64,000 nt of DNA. Origin: Candidatus Gastranaerophilales bacterium. GTDB lineage: Bacteria; Cyanobacteriota; Vampirovibrionia; Gastranaerophilales; Gastranaerophilaceae. Shown here in pieces: positions 8,189-16,265 of this stretch; the first letter of the stretch is position 1; every line of letters begins with the position of its first letter. The DNA lies in assembly GCA_910587055.1 (NCBI GenBank), contig CAJUKY010000010.1, forward strand, positions 1 through 64,000, read 5' to 3'. Made by a program: the position numbers and the translations under genes. The notes below the pieces were generated by a model. The model was given only the letters and a program-made list of their open reading frames with translations. It did not search any database and was not told the origin of the DNA.

Positions 8189-9511
8189 TTACACAAATAT
8201 TTTTGACTTTGTTTTTTTACCTATACAATAGTATTCAAAACCTTTGTCTGCAATTCTTTTGATGTCATACTGGTTTCTGCCGTCAAAAATTACATAGTGT
8301 TTCATCAGGGATTTTATTCTGTCAAAATTCGGACGGCGAAATTCGTTCCACTCGGTTAAAAGAAGCATTGCATCAGCATTGTTTAAAGCATCATAAGCTG
8401 AATTTGAATATTCTATTTTATCACCGAAAATTGTTCTAGCTAAATCAAAGGCTTTAGGGTCATAGGCTTGTATTTTTGCACCTCTTTTTAAAAGCTCGTT
8501 TATTATCGTGATTGATGGGGCTTCTCTCATATCATTTGTTTTGGGTTTAAATGCCAGACCCCATACGGCAAAGGTTTTACCTTCAATATTGCCTTCATAT
8601 CTTTCCAGAATTTTATTTATAAAAAGGATTCTCTGCTCTTTATTGGTTTCATCTGCCGCTTCCAAAAGCTTTGAAGAGCAGTTATTTAGTTTTGCGGTAT
8701 TAATCATGGCTTTAACGTCTTTTGGGAAACAACTTCCGCCGTATCCAAGACCCGCAAATAAGAATTGGGAGCCTATTCTTGAATCGGAACACATGCCAAT
8801 GCGCACCATTTCGGCATCTGCGCCCACTTTTTCGCAGATATTCGCTATCTCATTTGCGTAAGAAATTTTTACGGCTAAAAATGAATTTGCCGCGTATTTT
8901 GTCATTTCTGCAGATTTTACATCCATTATAATTACAGGGTTTCCCGTTCGAAGGAACGGAGAATATAATTCCTGCATAATTTCCGTTGCTTTTTGCGAAT
9001 TAGAGCCGATTACAACCCTGTCGGGTTTTAGAAAATCATCTACCGCAGCACCCTGCTTTAAAAATTCAGGGTTTGAAACAACGTCAAATTCAAAATCGGT
9101 TTTTGATTTTATAATTTCCGTTACTTTTTCTGCGGTGCCCACGGGAACGGTTGATTTATCGACAATTACCTTGTATCCGTTTAAATATTCACCTATGTTT
9201 GATGCTACATCGTAAACATATGAAAGGTCGGCAGAACCGTCTTCTCCCTGCGGGGTGCCCACTGCAATAAAGCATACAAGGGAGTTTTCAACAGCCGTTT
9301 TAAGATTATCGGTAAAAGTCAGCCTGTTTTCAGCTACATTTGCCGTTATAAGCTCTTCCAGGCCGGGTTCATATATCGGGATAATACCCTGTCTCAGCTG
9401 TTCAAGTTTATTTAAATCTTTATCGACACAGATTACTTCATTTCCCATCTCGGCAAGGCATGTGCCTGCAACAAGACCGACGTATCCTGTTCCTATAACG
9501 CATATTTTCAT
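8189..9511 (-). CDS. ugd: UDP-glucose 6-dehydrogenase
   Basis: 440 residues. Oxidises UDP-glucose to UDP-glucuronate with two NAD+. The N-terminal Rossmann motif is GTGYVGLVAGTCLAEMG. The central domain has PEFLKQGAAVDDFLKPDRVVIG. The catalytic Cys lies in the GYGGSCFPKD segment. The C-terminal UDP-binding domain has WGLAFKPKTNDMREAPS. The gene starts 4 nt after uxs, so the pair forms an operon. The order is uxs first although Ugd makes the substrate of Uxs. Confidence 0.96.
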   Translation of the reverse strand: MKICVIGTGYVGLVAGTCLAEMGNEVICVDKDLNKLEQLRQGIIPIYEPGLEELITANVAENRLTFTDNLKTAVENSLVCFIAVGTPQGEDGSADLSYVYDVASNIGEYLNGYKVIVDKSTVPVGTAEKVTEIIKSKTDFEFDVVSNPEFLKQGAAVDDFLKPDRVVIGSNSQKATEIMQELYSPFLRTGNPVIIMDVKSAEMTKYAANSFLAVKISYANEIANICEKVGADAEMVRIGMCSDSRIGSQFLFAGLGYGGSCFPKDVKAMINTAKLNNCSSKLLEAADETNKEQRILFINKILERYEGNIEGKTFAVWGLAFKPKTNDMREAPSITIINELLKRGAKIQAYDPKAFDLARTIFGDKIEYSNSAYDALNNADAMLLLTEWNEFRRPNFDRIKSLMKHYVIFDGRNQYDIKRIADKGFEYYCIGKKTKSKIFV

Positions 9512-9515
9512 TTAT

Positions 9516-10454
9516 TTAACTCCTGATTTTATTCTCAAAATATTTTATGGTTTTTAAAAGCCCTTCTTCAATATCCACTTTTGGTGCCCAGCCAAGTTTT
9601 TCGCCTGCAAGGGTGATATCCGGCCTTCTTCTTGTTGGGTCATCTTTCGGGAGGGGTTTATTTACGATTTTTGAATTAGAATTTGTTAATTTTATAATAA
9701 GCTCTGCAAATTCCAGAATTGTTCTTTCGGAAGGATTTCCAAGGTTAACAGGGCCGATAAAACCCTCTTTGTTGTTCATCATCCTTATCATACCTTCAAC
9801 TAAATCATCAACATAGCAGAATGAGCGGGTTTGAGAACCGTCACCGTATATTGTTATATCTTTATTTTGAAGCGCCTGCATAATGAAATTCGAAACCACT
9901 CTGCCGTCATCAGGGTGCATATTTGGGCCGTAGGTGTTGAAAATTCTTATAATCCTTATATCTACGTTATTTTGTCTGTGATAATCCATCATAAGGGTTT
10001 CGGCACAACGCTTTCCTTCATCGTAACAGCTTCTTATTCCTATGGGGTTTACATTTCCCCAGTATTCTTCTTTTTGCGGATGCTGCAGCGGGTCGCCGTA
10101 TACTTCGCTTGTTGAGGCTTGTAAAATCTTTGCTTTGCATCTTTTAGCAAGACCCAGCATATTAATCACCCCCAGAATTGATGTTTTAATTGTTTTAATG
10201 GCATTATACTGATAGTGCGGCGGAGACGCAGGACAGGCGAGATTATATATTTCATCCACTTCCGCAAAATATTCTTTTGTAATATCGTGGCGGATAAGTT
10301 CAAAATGGTCGTTTTTAATCAACTCTCTAACGTTATCCTTTGAACCTGTGAAAAAATTATCAAGGCAGATTACCTCATTTCCTTCATCAAGAAGCCTTTT
10401 TGAAAGATGACTTCCGATAAAACCCGCACCGCCCGTTATTAAAATTCTTTTCAT
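9516..10454 (-). CDS. uxs: UDP-glucuronate decarboxylase (UDP-xylose synthase)
   Basis: 312-residue extended short-chain dehydrogenase. Converts UDP-glucuronate to UDP-xylose with an NAD cycle. It has GGAGFIGSHL for NAD, CPASPPHYQYNAIKT typical of UXS, and the catalytic triad in ASTSEVYGDP plus RSCYDEGKRCAE (Y-x3-K). The C-terminal CYVDDLVEGMIRMM is typical of the family. AGAGGA ribosome binding site upstream. With ugd it supplies UDP-GlcA and UDP-xylose for surface polysaccharide or LPS decoration. No glycosyltransferase is nearby. Confidence 0.93.
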   Translation of the reverse strand: MKRILITGGAGFIGSHLSKRLLDEGNEVICLDNFFTGSKDNVRELIKNDHFELIRHDITKEYFAEVDEIYNLACPASPPHYQYNAIKTIKTSILGVINMLGLAKRCKAKILQASTSEVYGDPLQHPQKEEYWGNVNPIGIRSCYDEGKRCAETLMMDYHRQNNVDIRIIRIFNTYGPNMHPDDGRVVSNFIMQALQNKDITIYGDGSQTRSFCYVDDLVEGMIRMMNNKEGFIGPVNLGNPSERTILEFAELIIKLTNSNSKIVNKPLPKDDPTRRRPDITLAGEKLGWAPKVDIEEGLLKTIKYFENKIRS

Positions 10455-10635
10455 AAATTCCTCTTTTATTACAATTTAGGCTATATTTAAAAATTATATC
10501 ATAGCACTTATCAGAGGGCTAATTTGCGGGTTATTGTTTAATTTTTTTAATATTATCCGTTTTTATGTTAGAGTTTAAAAACAAATGCAATTGCAGGTGA
10601 TTTTGTTATCGGAGAATGGTATAAGGAAATTTAAA

Positions 10636-11103
10636 ATGCAAGAAAAAGATAATTTTGAAGAGCTAATGAGCCGTTATAAAGAACTGGGTGAAATGCAAAA
10701 AGCGGAGCACGAAAAGCATCTTGCTCAAATTGAGGAGCTACACAACGAAATGTTGAGAATTCTTGGATTATCCGAATGGGATGAGGATGAGATTTCAAAA
10801 CGGATGGCAGATTTAAACAATGAGAGTAAAATTAAAATCAATCAATTGCTTTTAGCTGCTAAAGAATTAACCGATGATACTTCATCTTCTGTTTTGCAAG
10901 ATTATGACAGGAATAATAAAGCAATTGATGCCTTTATTGATATGGTAAGAAAAAAGACTCAGGATAATAATTTATCCGAAGAAGACAAACAAGCCTTACA
11001 AAAATTGATGGTGCAGATTACCGAAATGCAGGGAGAAGATTTGAAAAATTATCCTAAAATTCAGGAAATTAGGAATAAACTGAAAGATGATAAGGATATT
11101 TAA
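10636..11103 (+). CDS. Coiled-coil protein of unknown function
   Basis: 155 residues from the ATG at 10636, chosen because AAGGAA lies just upstream (the frame stays open further back to 10585). I do not recognise the family. The sequence is highly charged and helix-forming throughout (MQEKDNFEELMSRYKELGEM, then repeated E/K/L heptad-like stretches), with no Cys, membrane segment or signal peptide. Likely a soluble cytoplasmic helical protein. It stands alone upstream of tRNA-Val. Confidence 0.65.
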   Translation: MQEKDNFEELMSRYKELGEMQKAEHEKHLAQIEELHNEMLRILGLSEWDEDEISKRMADLNNESKIKINQLLLAAKELTDDTSSSVLQDYDRNNKAIDAFIDMVRKKTQDNNLSEEDKQALQKLMVQITEMQGEDLKNYPKIQEIRNKLKDDKDI

Positions 11104-11111
11104 AAAAATAC

Positions 11112-11139
11112 TTGAAATGAAAAATTCCTCATGTATAAT
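11112..11139 (+). promoter_or_regulatory. Promoter of tRNA-Val
   Basis: TTGAAA (11112-11117), 16-bp spacer, TATAAT (11134-11139). A small GAAA-tetraloop hairpin follows before the tRNA at 11175. This is the clearest sigma-70-type promoter in the window. Confidence 0.8.
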
Positions 11140-11174
11140 AAGAAATGTCGAAAGACAAAATTAATATCGAATGC

Positions 11175-11250
11175 GGGCGTTTAGCTCAGTTGGTAGAGCG
11201 CCTCCCTTACAAGGAGGATGTCGGGAGTTCGAGCCTCTCAACGCCCACCA
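11175..11250 (+). tRNA. tRNA-Val (TAC)
   Basis: 76 nt with 3' CCA encoded. Acceptor stem GGGCGTT pairs with AACGCCC. D arm TAGCTCAG...GAGCG, anticodon loop CTTACAA (anticodon TAC), T loop TTCGAGC. Its own promoter precedes it and a terminator follows. Confidence 0.95.
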
Positions 11251-11257
11251 TTTAATT

Positions 11258-11281
11258 AAGACCCATAAAAGGGTCTTTTTT
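11258..11281 (+). terminator. Intrinsic terminator of tRNA-Val
   Basis: 7-bp stem AAGACCC/GGGTCTT around a 6-nt A-rich loop, followed by a T run, 8 nt past the tRNA. Confidence 0.85.
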
Positions 11282-11301
11282 AGTATAGAAGGAGAATTAA
11301 G

Positions 11302-11841
11302 ATGGATTTAAAAGGTTCAAAGACTGAGAAGAATTTAAAAGAGGCATTTGCCGGAGAATCTCAGGCAAGAAATAAATATACATATTATGCCGCAAAAGCT
11401 AAAAAAGATGGCTACGTGCAGATTTCAAAGCTTTTTGAAGAAACCGCAAACAATGAAAAGGAACATGCTAAAATTTGGTTTAAATTATTAAACGGCGGTT
11501 CTGTTCCATCTACCATAGAAAACCTTGAAGATGCGGCAAACGGCGAAAATTTTGAATGGACGGATATGTATGCAAAATTTGCAAAAGAAGCAAGAGAAGA
11601 AGGTTTTGATGATATAGCTTTTCTTTTTGAAAATGTGGCAAAGATTGAAAAAGACCATGAAGAAAGATACAGAAAACTTTTAGAAAACATTAAAAAAGAA
11701 GAAGTTTTTAAAAAGGCTGAACCTGTGGTATGGGAATGTGCTAATTGCGGATATTCCTATAAGGGGGATAAAGCTGTCGATATGTGCCCCGTTTGCGCGC
11801 ATCCGCAGAGCTTTTTTATGGTAAAGGCTAAAAATTACTAA
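11302..11841 (+). CDS. rbr: Rubrerythrin
   Basis: 179 residues. An N-terminal four-helix diiron domain (residues 1-140) carries the EN/E-x2-H ligands: GESQARNKY, ETANNEKEHAKIW and ENVAKIEKDHEERY. A C-terminal rubredoxin-like knuckle follows (WECANCGY ... CPVCAHPQ). Rubrerythrin reduces hydrogen peroxide in the cytoplasm of anaerobes using electrons from rubredoxin or NADH. An AGGAG site precedes the ATG. It lies 12 bp before the aldo/keto reductase-like gene, so the two may be co-transcribed. Confidence 0.95.
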   Translation: MDLKGSKTEKNLKEAFAGESQARNKYTYYAAKAKKDGYVQISKLFEETANNEKEHAKIWFKLLNGGSVPSTIENLEDAANGENFEWTDMYAKFAKEAREEGFDDIAFLFENVAKIEKDHEERYRKLLENIKKEEVFKKAEPVVWECANCGYSYKGDKAVDMCPVCAHPQSFFMVKAKNY

Positions 11842-11853
11842 CGGAAAATTATT

Positions 11854-13002
11854 ATGCAATACAGAAATCTTGGAAAAACAGGGCTCAGGGTTGGCGAAAT
11901 CGGCATGGGGTGCGAGGGGTTTGTCGACAAAACCGATGAAGAGGTGCTGGAATTTGTTAACCTTATGGAAAAAGAAGGGGTAAATTGTATTGATTTATAT
12001 ACATCAAACCCGAAGGTCAGAACCGCACTCGGCAAGGCAATCAAAGGCAGAAGAGAAAAATTTATTCTGCAGTCTCACATATGCAGCATCTGGGAAAACG
12101 GCCAGTATCTTAGAACAAGGGATATTAAAAAGGTAAAAGCAGGGTTTGATACAATGCTTAATGAGCTGGATGTTAATTATATTGACATCGGGATGATTCA
12201 TTACGTCGATTCGCTTAATGATTTAGACGGAATTTTAAACGGCCCTGTTATAGAATTTGTAAAAGAATTAAAGGCTCAAGGTAAAATTAAGCATACGGGG
12301 ATGAGCAGCCACAATCCCGTTGTTGCTAAAAAGGCAATAGAAACAGGATTAATTGAGGTTTTAATGTTCAGTGTAAATCCCTGCTATGATATGCAGCCTG
12401 CGGATGAAGATGTTGAGCAGCTCTGGAATCCTGAAAAATATGAAAAGCCGCTTTTAAATATGGATAAAGACAGAAAAGAATTGTATGAAGCCTGTGAAAA
12501 GCTCGGGGTAGGGATTACGGTTATGAAAGCTTTTGGCGGAGGCGATTTATTAAATTCAAAATATTCGCCCGCAAAAGTGTCTTTAACGCCGGTGCAGTGT
12601 CTGCATTATGCGCTGACCCGCCCTGCCGTTGCCTCTGTAATGTCGGGTGCAAGAAATATTGAAGAATTAAAAGAAAGCATAAGATACGAAACAGCTGATG
12701 ACAGCGAAAAAGACTATGCTTCAGCACTTGCAAAATTTCCCAAAATAAGCTGGGAAGGGCATTGTATGTATTGCGGGCATTGCGCGCCATGTCCTAAGGG
12801 AATTGATGTTGCATCCGTAACTAAATTTTTAAATCTTGCCAGGGCTCAAGGTGAAGTCCCCGAGACTGTCCGCGAACACTATAAAGTATTGCAGCACAAG
12901 GCTAAAGAATGTGTTCAATGCGGCGCATGCGAAACAAGATGTCCTTTCAAGGTTGATATAAGAAAGAATATGAAGGATGCCCTTGAAATCTTTGGAGAAT
13001 AA
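11854..13002 (+). CDS. Aldo/keto reductase-fold protein with C-terminal 4Fe-4S domain, altered active site
   Basis: 382 residues. An AKR TIM barrel (about 1-270) is followed by two ferredoxin-type Cys clusters: CMYCGHCAPCPKGI and CVQCGACETRCPF. The barrel keeps Asp in INCIDLY and His in IGMIHY. The expected Tyr (five after the Asp) is Asn and the expected Lys is His (LQSHIC), judged against the second AKR at 17547-18782, which keeps both. It may therefore not be a classical NAD(P)H carbonyl reductase. The gene overlaps larE by 26 bp, suggesting coupling to NPN-cofactor synthesis. Substrate unknown. Confidence 0.85.
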   Translation: MQYRNLGKTGLRVGEIGMGCEGFVDKTDEEVLEFVNLMEKEGVNCIDLYTSNPKVRTALGKAIKGRREKFILQSHICSIWENGQYLRTRDIKKVKAGFDTMLNELDVNYIDIGMIHYVDSLNDLDGILNGPVIEFVKELKAQGKIKHTGMSSHNPVVAKKAIETGLIEVLMFSVNPCYDMQPADEDVEQLWNPEKYEKPLLNMDKDRKELYEACEKLGVGITVMKAFGGGDLLNSKYSPAKVSLTPVQCLHYALTRPAVASVMSGARNIEELKESIRYETADDSEKDYASALAKFPKISWEGHCMYCGHCAPCPKGIDVASVTKFLNLARAQGEVPETVREHYKVLQHKAKECVQCGACETRCPFKVDIRKNMKDALEIFGE

Positions 13003-13789
13003 GTCAGACAATTTAAAAGAATATTTAAAAGGGCTTAAAAATGCTGTCGTGGCGTATTCTTCCGGTGTGGATTCGACATTTTTATTAAAGACGGCGTATG
13101 AGGTGCTCGGGGATAATATTATTGCATTAACTGCCAAATCACCGCTTATTCCGCAGCGTGAGATTAATGAGGCGGAAGAATTCTGCAAAAAAGAAGGCAT
13201 AAAACATATTGTTGTTGAATTTGATATAAGCGGAGCGGAGCATTTTAAGAAAAATCCTGTAAACAGGTGCTATTTGTGCAAAAAAGAAATTTTTACACGG
13301 TTTATTCAAATTGCCGCAGAAAATGGCGCAGGACAGGTTATTGAGGGTTCAAACATTGATGATACAAAAGATTACCGCCCGGGCATGCAGGCAATCAGAG
13401 AGCTTAATATAAAAAGCCCTTTGATTGAAGCGGAACTTACAAAAGATGAAATAAGAATTTTATCAAAGAAAATGGGGCTTAAAACCTTTGACAAACCATC
13501 TTTTGCGTGTTTGGCTTCAAGAATTCCATACGGGGATGAAATTACGGCTGAGAAGCTTAAAACTATTGAGCTTGCGGAAGAATTTCTTTTAAATTCGGGG
13601 TTTAAACAGTTCAGGGTGCGTGTGCACGGAGATATCGCGCGGATAGAAATTTTACCTTTTGAATTTGAAAAATTGTTGAAGATTCGTAACGATGTTGTTA
13701 CAAAATTTAAAGAGTATGGTTTTAAATATGTTTCTATGGATTTAGCAGGGTACAGAACAGGCAGTATGAATGAAAGCATTCTGCATTGA
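12977..13789 (+). CDS. larE: ATP-dependent sacrificial sulfur transferase LarE
   Basis: 270 residues. LarE adenylates and then thiolates the pyridinium biscarboxylate intermediate of the nickel-pincer nucleotide (NPN) cofactor. The PP-loop is YSSGVDSTF (residues 27-35). The conserved Cys near the sacrificial position lies in FACLASRIPYG (C178). NRCYLCKKEIF and EGSNIDDTKDYRPG are also typical. Its start lies inside the preceding AKR-like gene. It converges on larC, the other half of the pathway, 35 bp away. LarA, the NPN-dependent racemase, is not in the window. Confidence 0.93.
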   Translation: MPLKSLENKSDNLKEYLKGLKNAVVAYSSGVDSTFLLKTAYEVLGDNIIALTAKSPLIPQREINEAEEFCKKEGIKHIVVEFDISGAEHFKKNPVNRCYLCKKEIFTRFIQIAAENGAGQVIEGSNIDDTKDYRPGMQAIRELNIKSPLIEAELTKDEIRILSKKMGLKTFDKPSFACLASRIPYGDEITAEKLKTIELAEEFLLNSGFKQFRVRVHGDIARIEILPFEFEKLLKIRNDVVTKFKEYGFKYVSMDLAGYRTGSMNESILH

Positions 13790-13824
13790 TTTACCCTTGT
13801 TTCCATTATTATATGCGGACTGTT

Positions 13825-14610
13825 TTATTTGACTGAAAAAATTCTTAAAACAGGGTGTTCATAAGGTCTTTTTCCTGCGCCGAGTCCTGTTTTTTCAATG
13901 ATAATTTCATCGGGCAGTTTTTCTCCCGTATAAAGAGCAGCAACGATAGCTGCACCTGTAGGGGTTATCATTTCACCTTCATTTTCTGAAATTTTTAAAG
14001 GTATTTTATGGCTTGAAAGTATTTCAACAACGGCGGGAACAGGAACGGGAATTTTACCGTGCTGACAGGTTACAAAGCCCTGCCCGTCGGTCAGTGTTGA
14101 AAAATATACTTTTTCAGGGTTTAAACTGTCGAATAAAACGGCGAAACTTAAAATATCAGCTATGGAATCAATCGCGCCCACTTCGTGGAAATGTATTTTA
14201 TCAACCGGTTTTCCATGCACCTTGCTTTCGGCTTCTGCCACTATTTTAAAGATTTTTTTAGCAAGATTTTTAGCGTTTTCTGCTGCATCCGCTTTATCTA
14301 TTATTTTGTTAATATCGTCAAGGTTTCTGTGTTCATGATGACGGTGTTCATGGTGATGTTCGTGATGGTGTTCGCAGGTGTGTTTATGAGCATGATGGTG
14401 TTCACGCCCGCAGTTTTTTAATATGACATCAAAATCTGATGCCATAATGCCGTTTATTGATTTTTTTGAAATTTTGTATTCAAATTCATCATCAAGATTT
14501 ATTGAAGAAAGCGCTTTTTCAAGTTTTTCTCTATCCGCGCCTAAATCAAGAAGGGCTGCAACCGACATATCGCCTGAGATTCCCGATTTGCACTCAAAAT
14601 ATAAATTCAT
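13825..14610 (-). CDS. larC: Nickel insertion protein LarC, N-terminal (LarC1) part only
   Basis: 261 residues from the ATG at 14610, one base after the larB stop. It starts MNLYFECKSGISGDMSVAALLDLGA, the LarC signature, and has a His-rich loop (about residues 83-104, many HEH/HHH) suited to nickel binding, then FHEVGAIDSIADI and TPTGAAI. Full LarC is over 400 residues and has a CTP-binding LarC2 domain. Here the frame stops after LarC1, and larE occupies the opposite strand 35 bp away, so LarC2 is absent at this site. It may be encoded elsewhere or be dispensable. Confidence 0.88.
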   Translation of the reverse strand: MNLYFECKSGISGDMSVAALLDLGADREKLEKALSSINLDDEFEYKISKKSINGIMASDFDVILKNCGREHHHAHKHTCEHHHEHHHEHRHHEHRNLDDINKIIDKADAAENAKNLAKKIFKIVAEAESKVHGKPVDKIHFHEVGAIDSIADILSFAVLFDSLNPEKVYFSTLTDGQGFVTCQHGKIPVPVPAVVEILSSHKIPLKISENEGEMITPTGAAIVAALYTGEKLPDEIIIEKTGLGAGKRPYEHPVLRIFSVK

Positions 14611-14611
14611 T

Positions 14612-15298
14612 TTAGTTATTCCTTCCTTTTGCAATTAATTTATTGATTTGAGAGGCGCTGTAGCCTGCATTAAAACCGTTATCAATATTTACGACGGTCA
14701 TTCCCTCGGCGCAGGAGTTAAGCATTGTCAAAAGTGCGGAAAGCCCTTTAAATGAAGATCCGTAGCCGATTGATGTCGGCACGGCTATAACGGGAATATC
14801 GACAAGCCCCGTTAAAATTCCCGCAAGTGCTCCTTCCATCCCTGCAACGGCTATTATTACGTTTGCTTTTCTTATATCATCAATTTTGTCAAATAGTCTG
14901 TGAATGCCTGCTACGCCTATATCATAATATTTTTTTACGCTGCTGCCAAAAAATTCTGCAGTTTGTGCAGTTTCTTCCGCAACGGGGATATCACCCGTTC
15001 CGCCCGTGCATATTGCGATTTCTCCTATTTTTTCGACAGGGTTATTTATAAGAGTTATTACACGTGCTTTCTCATTATATTCTATTTCAGGCAGGATATT
15101 TTTGACTGCCTGCGCCTGTTTGTTTGATGCTCTTGTGCCTATGGCATTCTGGCCGTGTTCTTTAAAGGTTTGAAAAATTTTTATAAGCTGTTCATCTGTT
15201 TTACATTCGCAAAAAACAGCCTCCTGTGCACCGCGTCTTTTTTGTCGTTCTATATCAAGTTTTGCAAAATCTATATCTGCATATTTTTTATTTTCCAT
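14612..15298 (-). CDS. larB: NaAD carboxylase/hydrolase LarB
   Basis: 228 residues with a PurE-like C-terminal domain. LarB carboxylates nicotinic acid adenine dinucleotide and releases AMP, the first step to the NPN cofactor. Landmarks are RQKRRGAQEAVF, GTRAS, CTGGTGDIPVAEE, YDIGVAGIHRL, AGMEGALAGILTGL and PTSIGYGSSFKG. Its start codon overlaps the tatC stop (TAATG). Placement after the Tat genes is unusual and ties cofactor synthesis to this cluster. Confidence 0.93.
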   Translation of the reverse strand: MENKKYADIDFAKLDIERQKRRGAQEAVFCECKTDEQLIKIFQTFKEHGQNAIGTRASNKQAQAVKNILPEIEYNEKARVITLINNPVEKIGEIAICTGGTGDIPVAEETAQTAEFFGSSVKKYYDIGVAGIHRLFDKIDDIRKANVIIAVAGMEGALAGILTGLVDIPVIAVPTSIGYGSSFKGLSALLTMLNSCAEGMTVVNIDNGFNAGYSASQINKLIAKGRNN

Positions 15299-16017
15299 TA
15301 ATTTTTTCCTTTTGAAAATAAGAGTCCGAGTTCAAATAAAAGATAGGTGGGGATAAACAGTATAACCTGCGAAACTATATCAGGCGGGGTTAAAATTGCG
15401 GCGCATATTAATAAAATAACGATAACATATCTTCTTTTATCAGCTATTGTTTTGTAATCAACAATTCCTGATTTAATCAGAGAATGCACAACAAGAGGGG
15501 TTTGGAACATAAGCCCGAATACAACAGAAAGCCACAGAGAAAGATTTATAACATTTGAAATGCCGAATACCGCCTGAATATTGCCTTTTGAAAAACTCAT
15601 ACCGAAATTTATTATTAGGGGGAGAATTGTAAAAATGCAGAAAACTACCCCTGAAATAAACAGTGTGCTTGAATATAAGACAATTGATTTTATGAATTTT
15701 TTTTCATTATCATAAAGCGCGGGCAGAATAAAATCCCAGAGATTTTTTGCAATGTATGGAAAGCAGATGACAAGGTCAATTACAAGGGCAAGTTTGATTT
15801 GCAAAATGAAAACTTCGACAGGTGAAAAGAAATTAAGTGTTATATTGTTGTTTCCGATTAAGATTTTAATCAGAAATTGAAGCGCCTTCGGGGAAACGAG
15901 AAATGCAAACGGCAAAATTACCCCTATGGAGATAAAACATTTCAAAAGAGTTTTTCTGAGGGCTTCAAGATGAGAAATCAGGGTTTCATTATCATTCTCT
16001 TGTACGTTTTGCGGCAT
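15298..16017 (-). CDS. tatC: Sec-independent (Tat) translocase core subunit TatC
   Basis: 239 residues, six predicted membrane helices. TatC binds twin-arginine signal peptides in the cytoplasmic membrane. Conserved ISHLEALRKTLLK at the N-terminus (family LI.HL.ELR.R) and FSPVEVFILQIKLAL (family F.....F......) are seen, then FGLMFQTPLV. It lies 14 bp after tatA and overlaps larB by one base. It is next to a gene with a clear Tat signal (17547-18782), its likely cargo. Confidence 0.95.
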   Translation of the reverse strand: MPQNVQENDNETLISHLEALRKTLLKCFISIGVILPFAFLVSPKALQFLIKILIGNNNITLNFFSPVEVFILQIKLALVIDLVICFPYIAKNLWDFILPALYDNEKKFIKSIVLYSSTLFISGVVFCIFTILPLIINFGMSFSKGNIQAVFGISNVINLSLWLSVVFGLMFQTPLVVHSLIKSGIVDYKTIADKRRYVIVILLICAAILTPPDIVSQVILFIPTYLLFELGLLFSKGKN

Positions 16018-16031
16018 TTTATCCTCGCGGT

Positions 16032-16265
16032 TTATACCTGCGGATTTTCCACATCATCTTTTGGCTGATATTCAACAGGTTTTTCAGACTCTTCCGTTAA
16101 AGAATCTTTAATATCTTCCGCTTCTTTTTTGATTAAATTTTTTGCCTTTTTGTATTCCGCAGTTGCGCGCCCAAATGCTCTTGCAAGCTCAGGAATTCTT
16201 TTCCCGCCGAATAGAAGCAGAATAACTATTAATATTAAGGTGATTTCCGTTATACCGAGCGACAT
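16032..16265 (-). CDS. tatA: Tat translocase pore subunit TatA/TatE
   Basis: 77 residues. One N-terminal membrane helix (ITLILIVILLLFGGKRIPEL, with the FG hinge) is followed by an amphipathic helix and a charged tail. TatA oligomers form the transport pathway for folded proteins. No tatB-like gene is nearby, so this may be a minimal TatAC system. The start abuts the stop of the polyferredoxin gene (no gap) and tatC follows. Confidence 0.93.
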   Translation of the reverse strand: MSLGITEITLILIVILLLFGGKRIPELARAFGRATAEYKKAKNLIKKEAEDIKDSLTEESEKPVEYQPKDDVENPQV

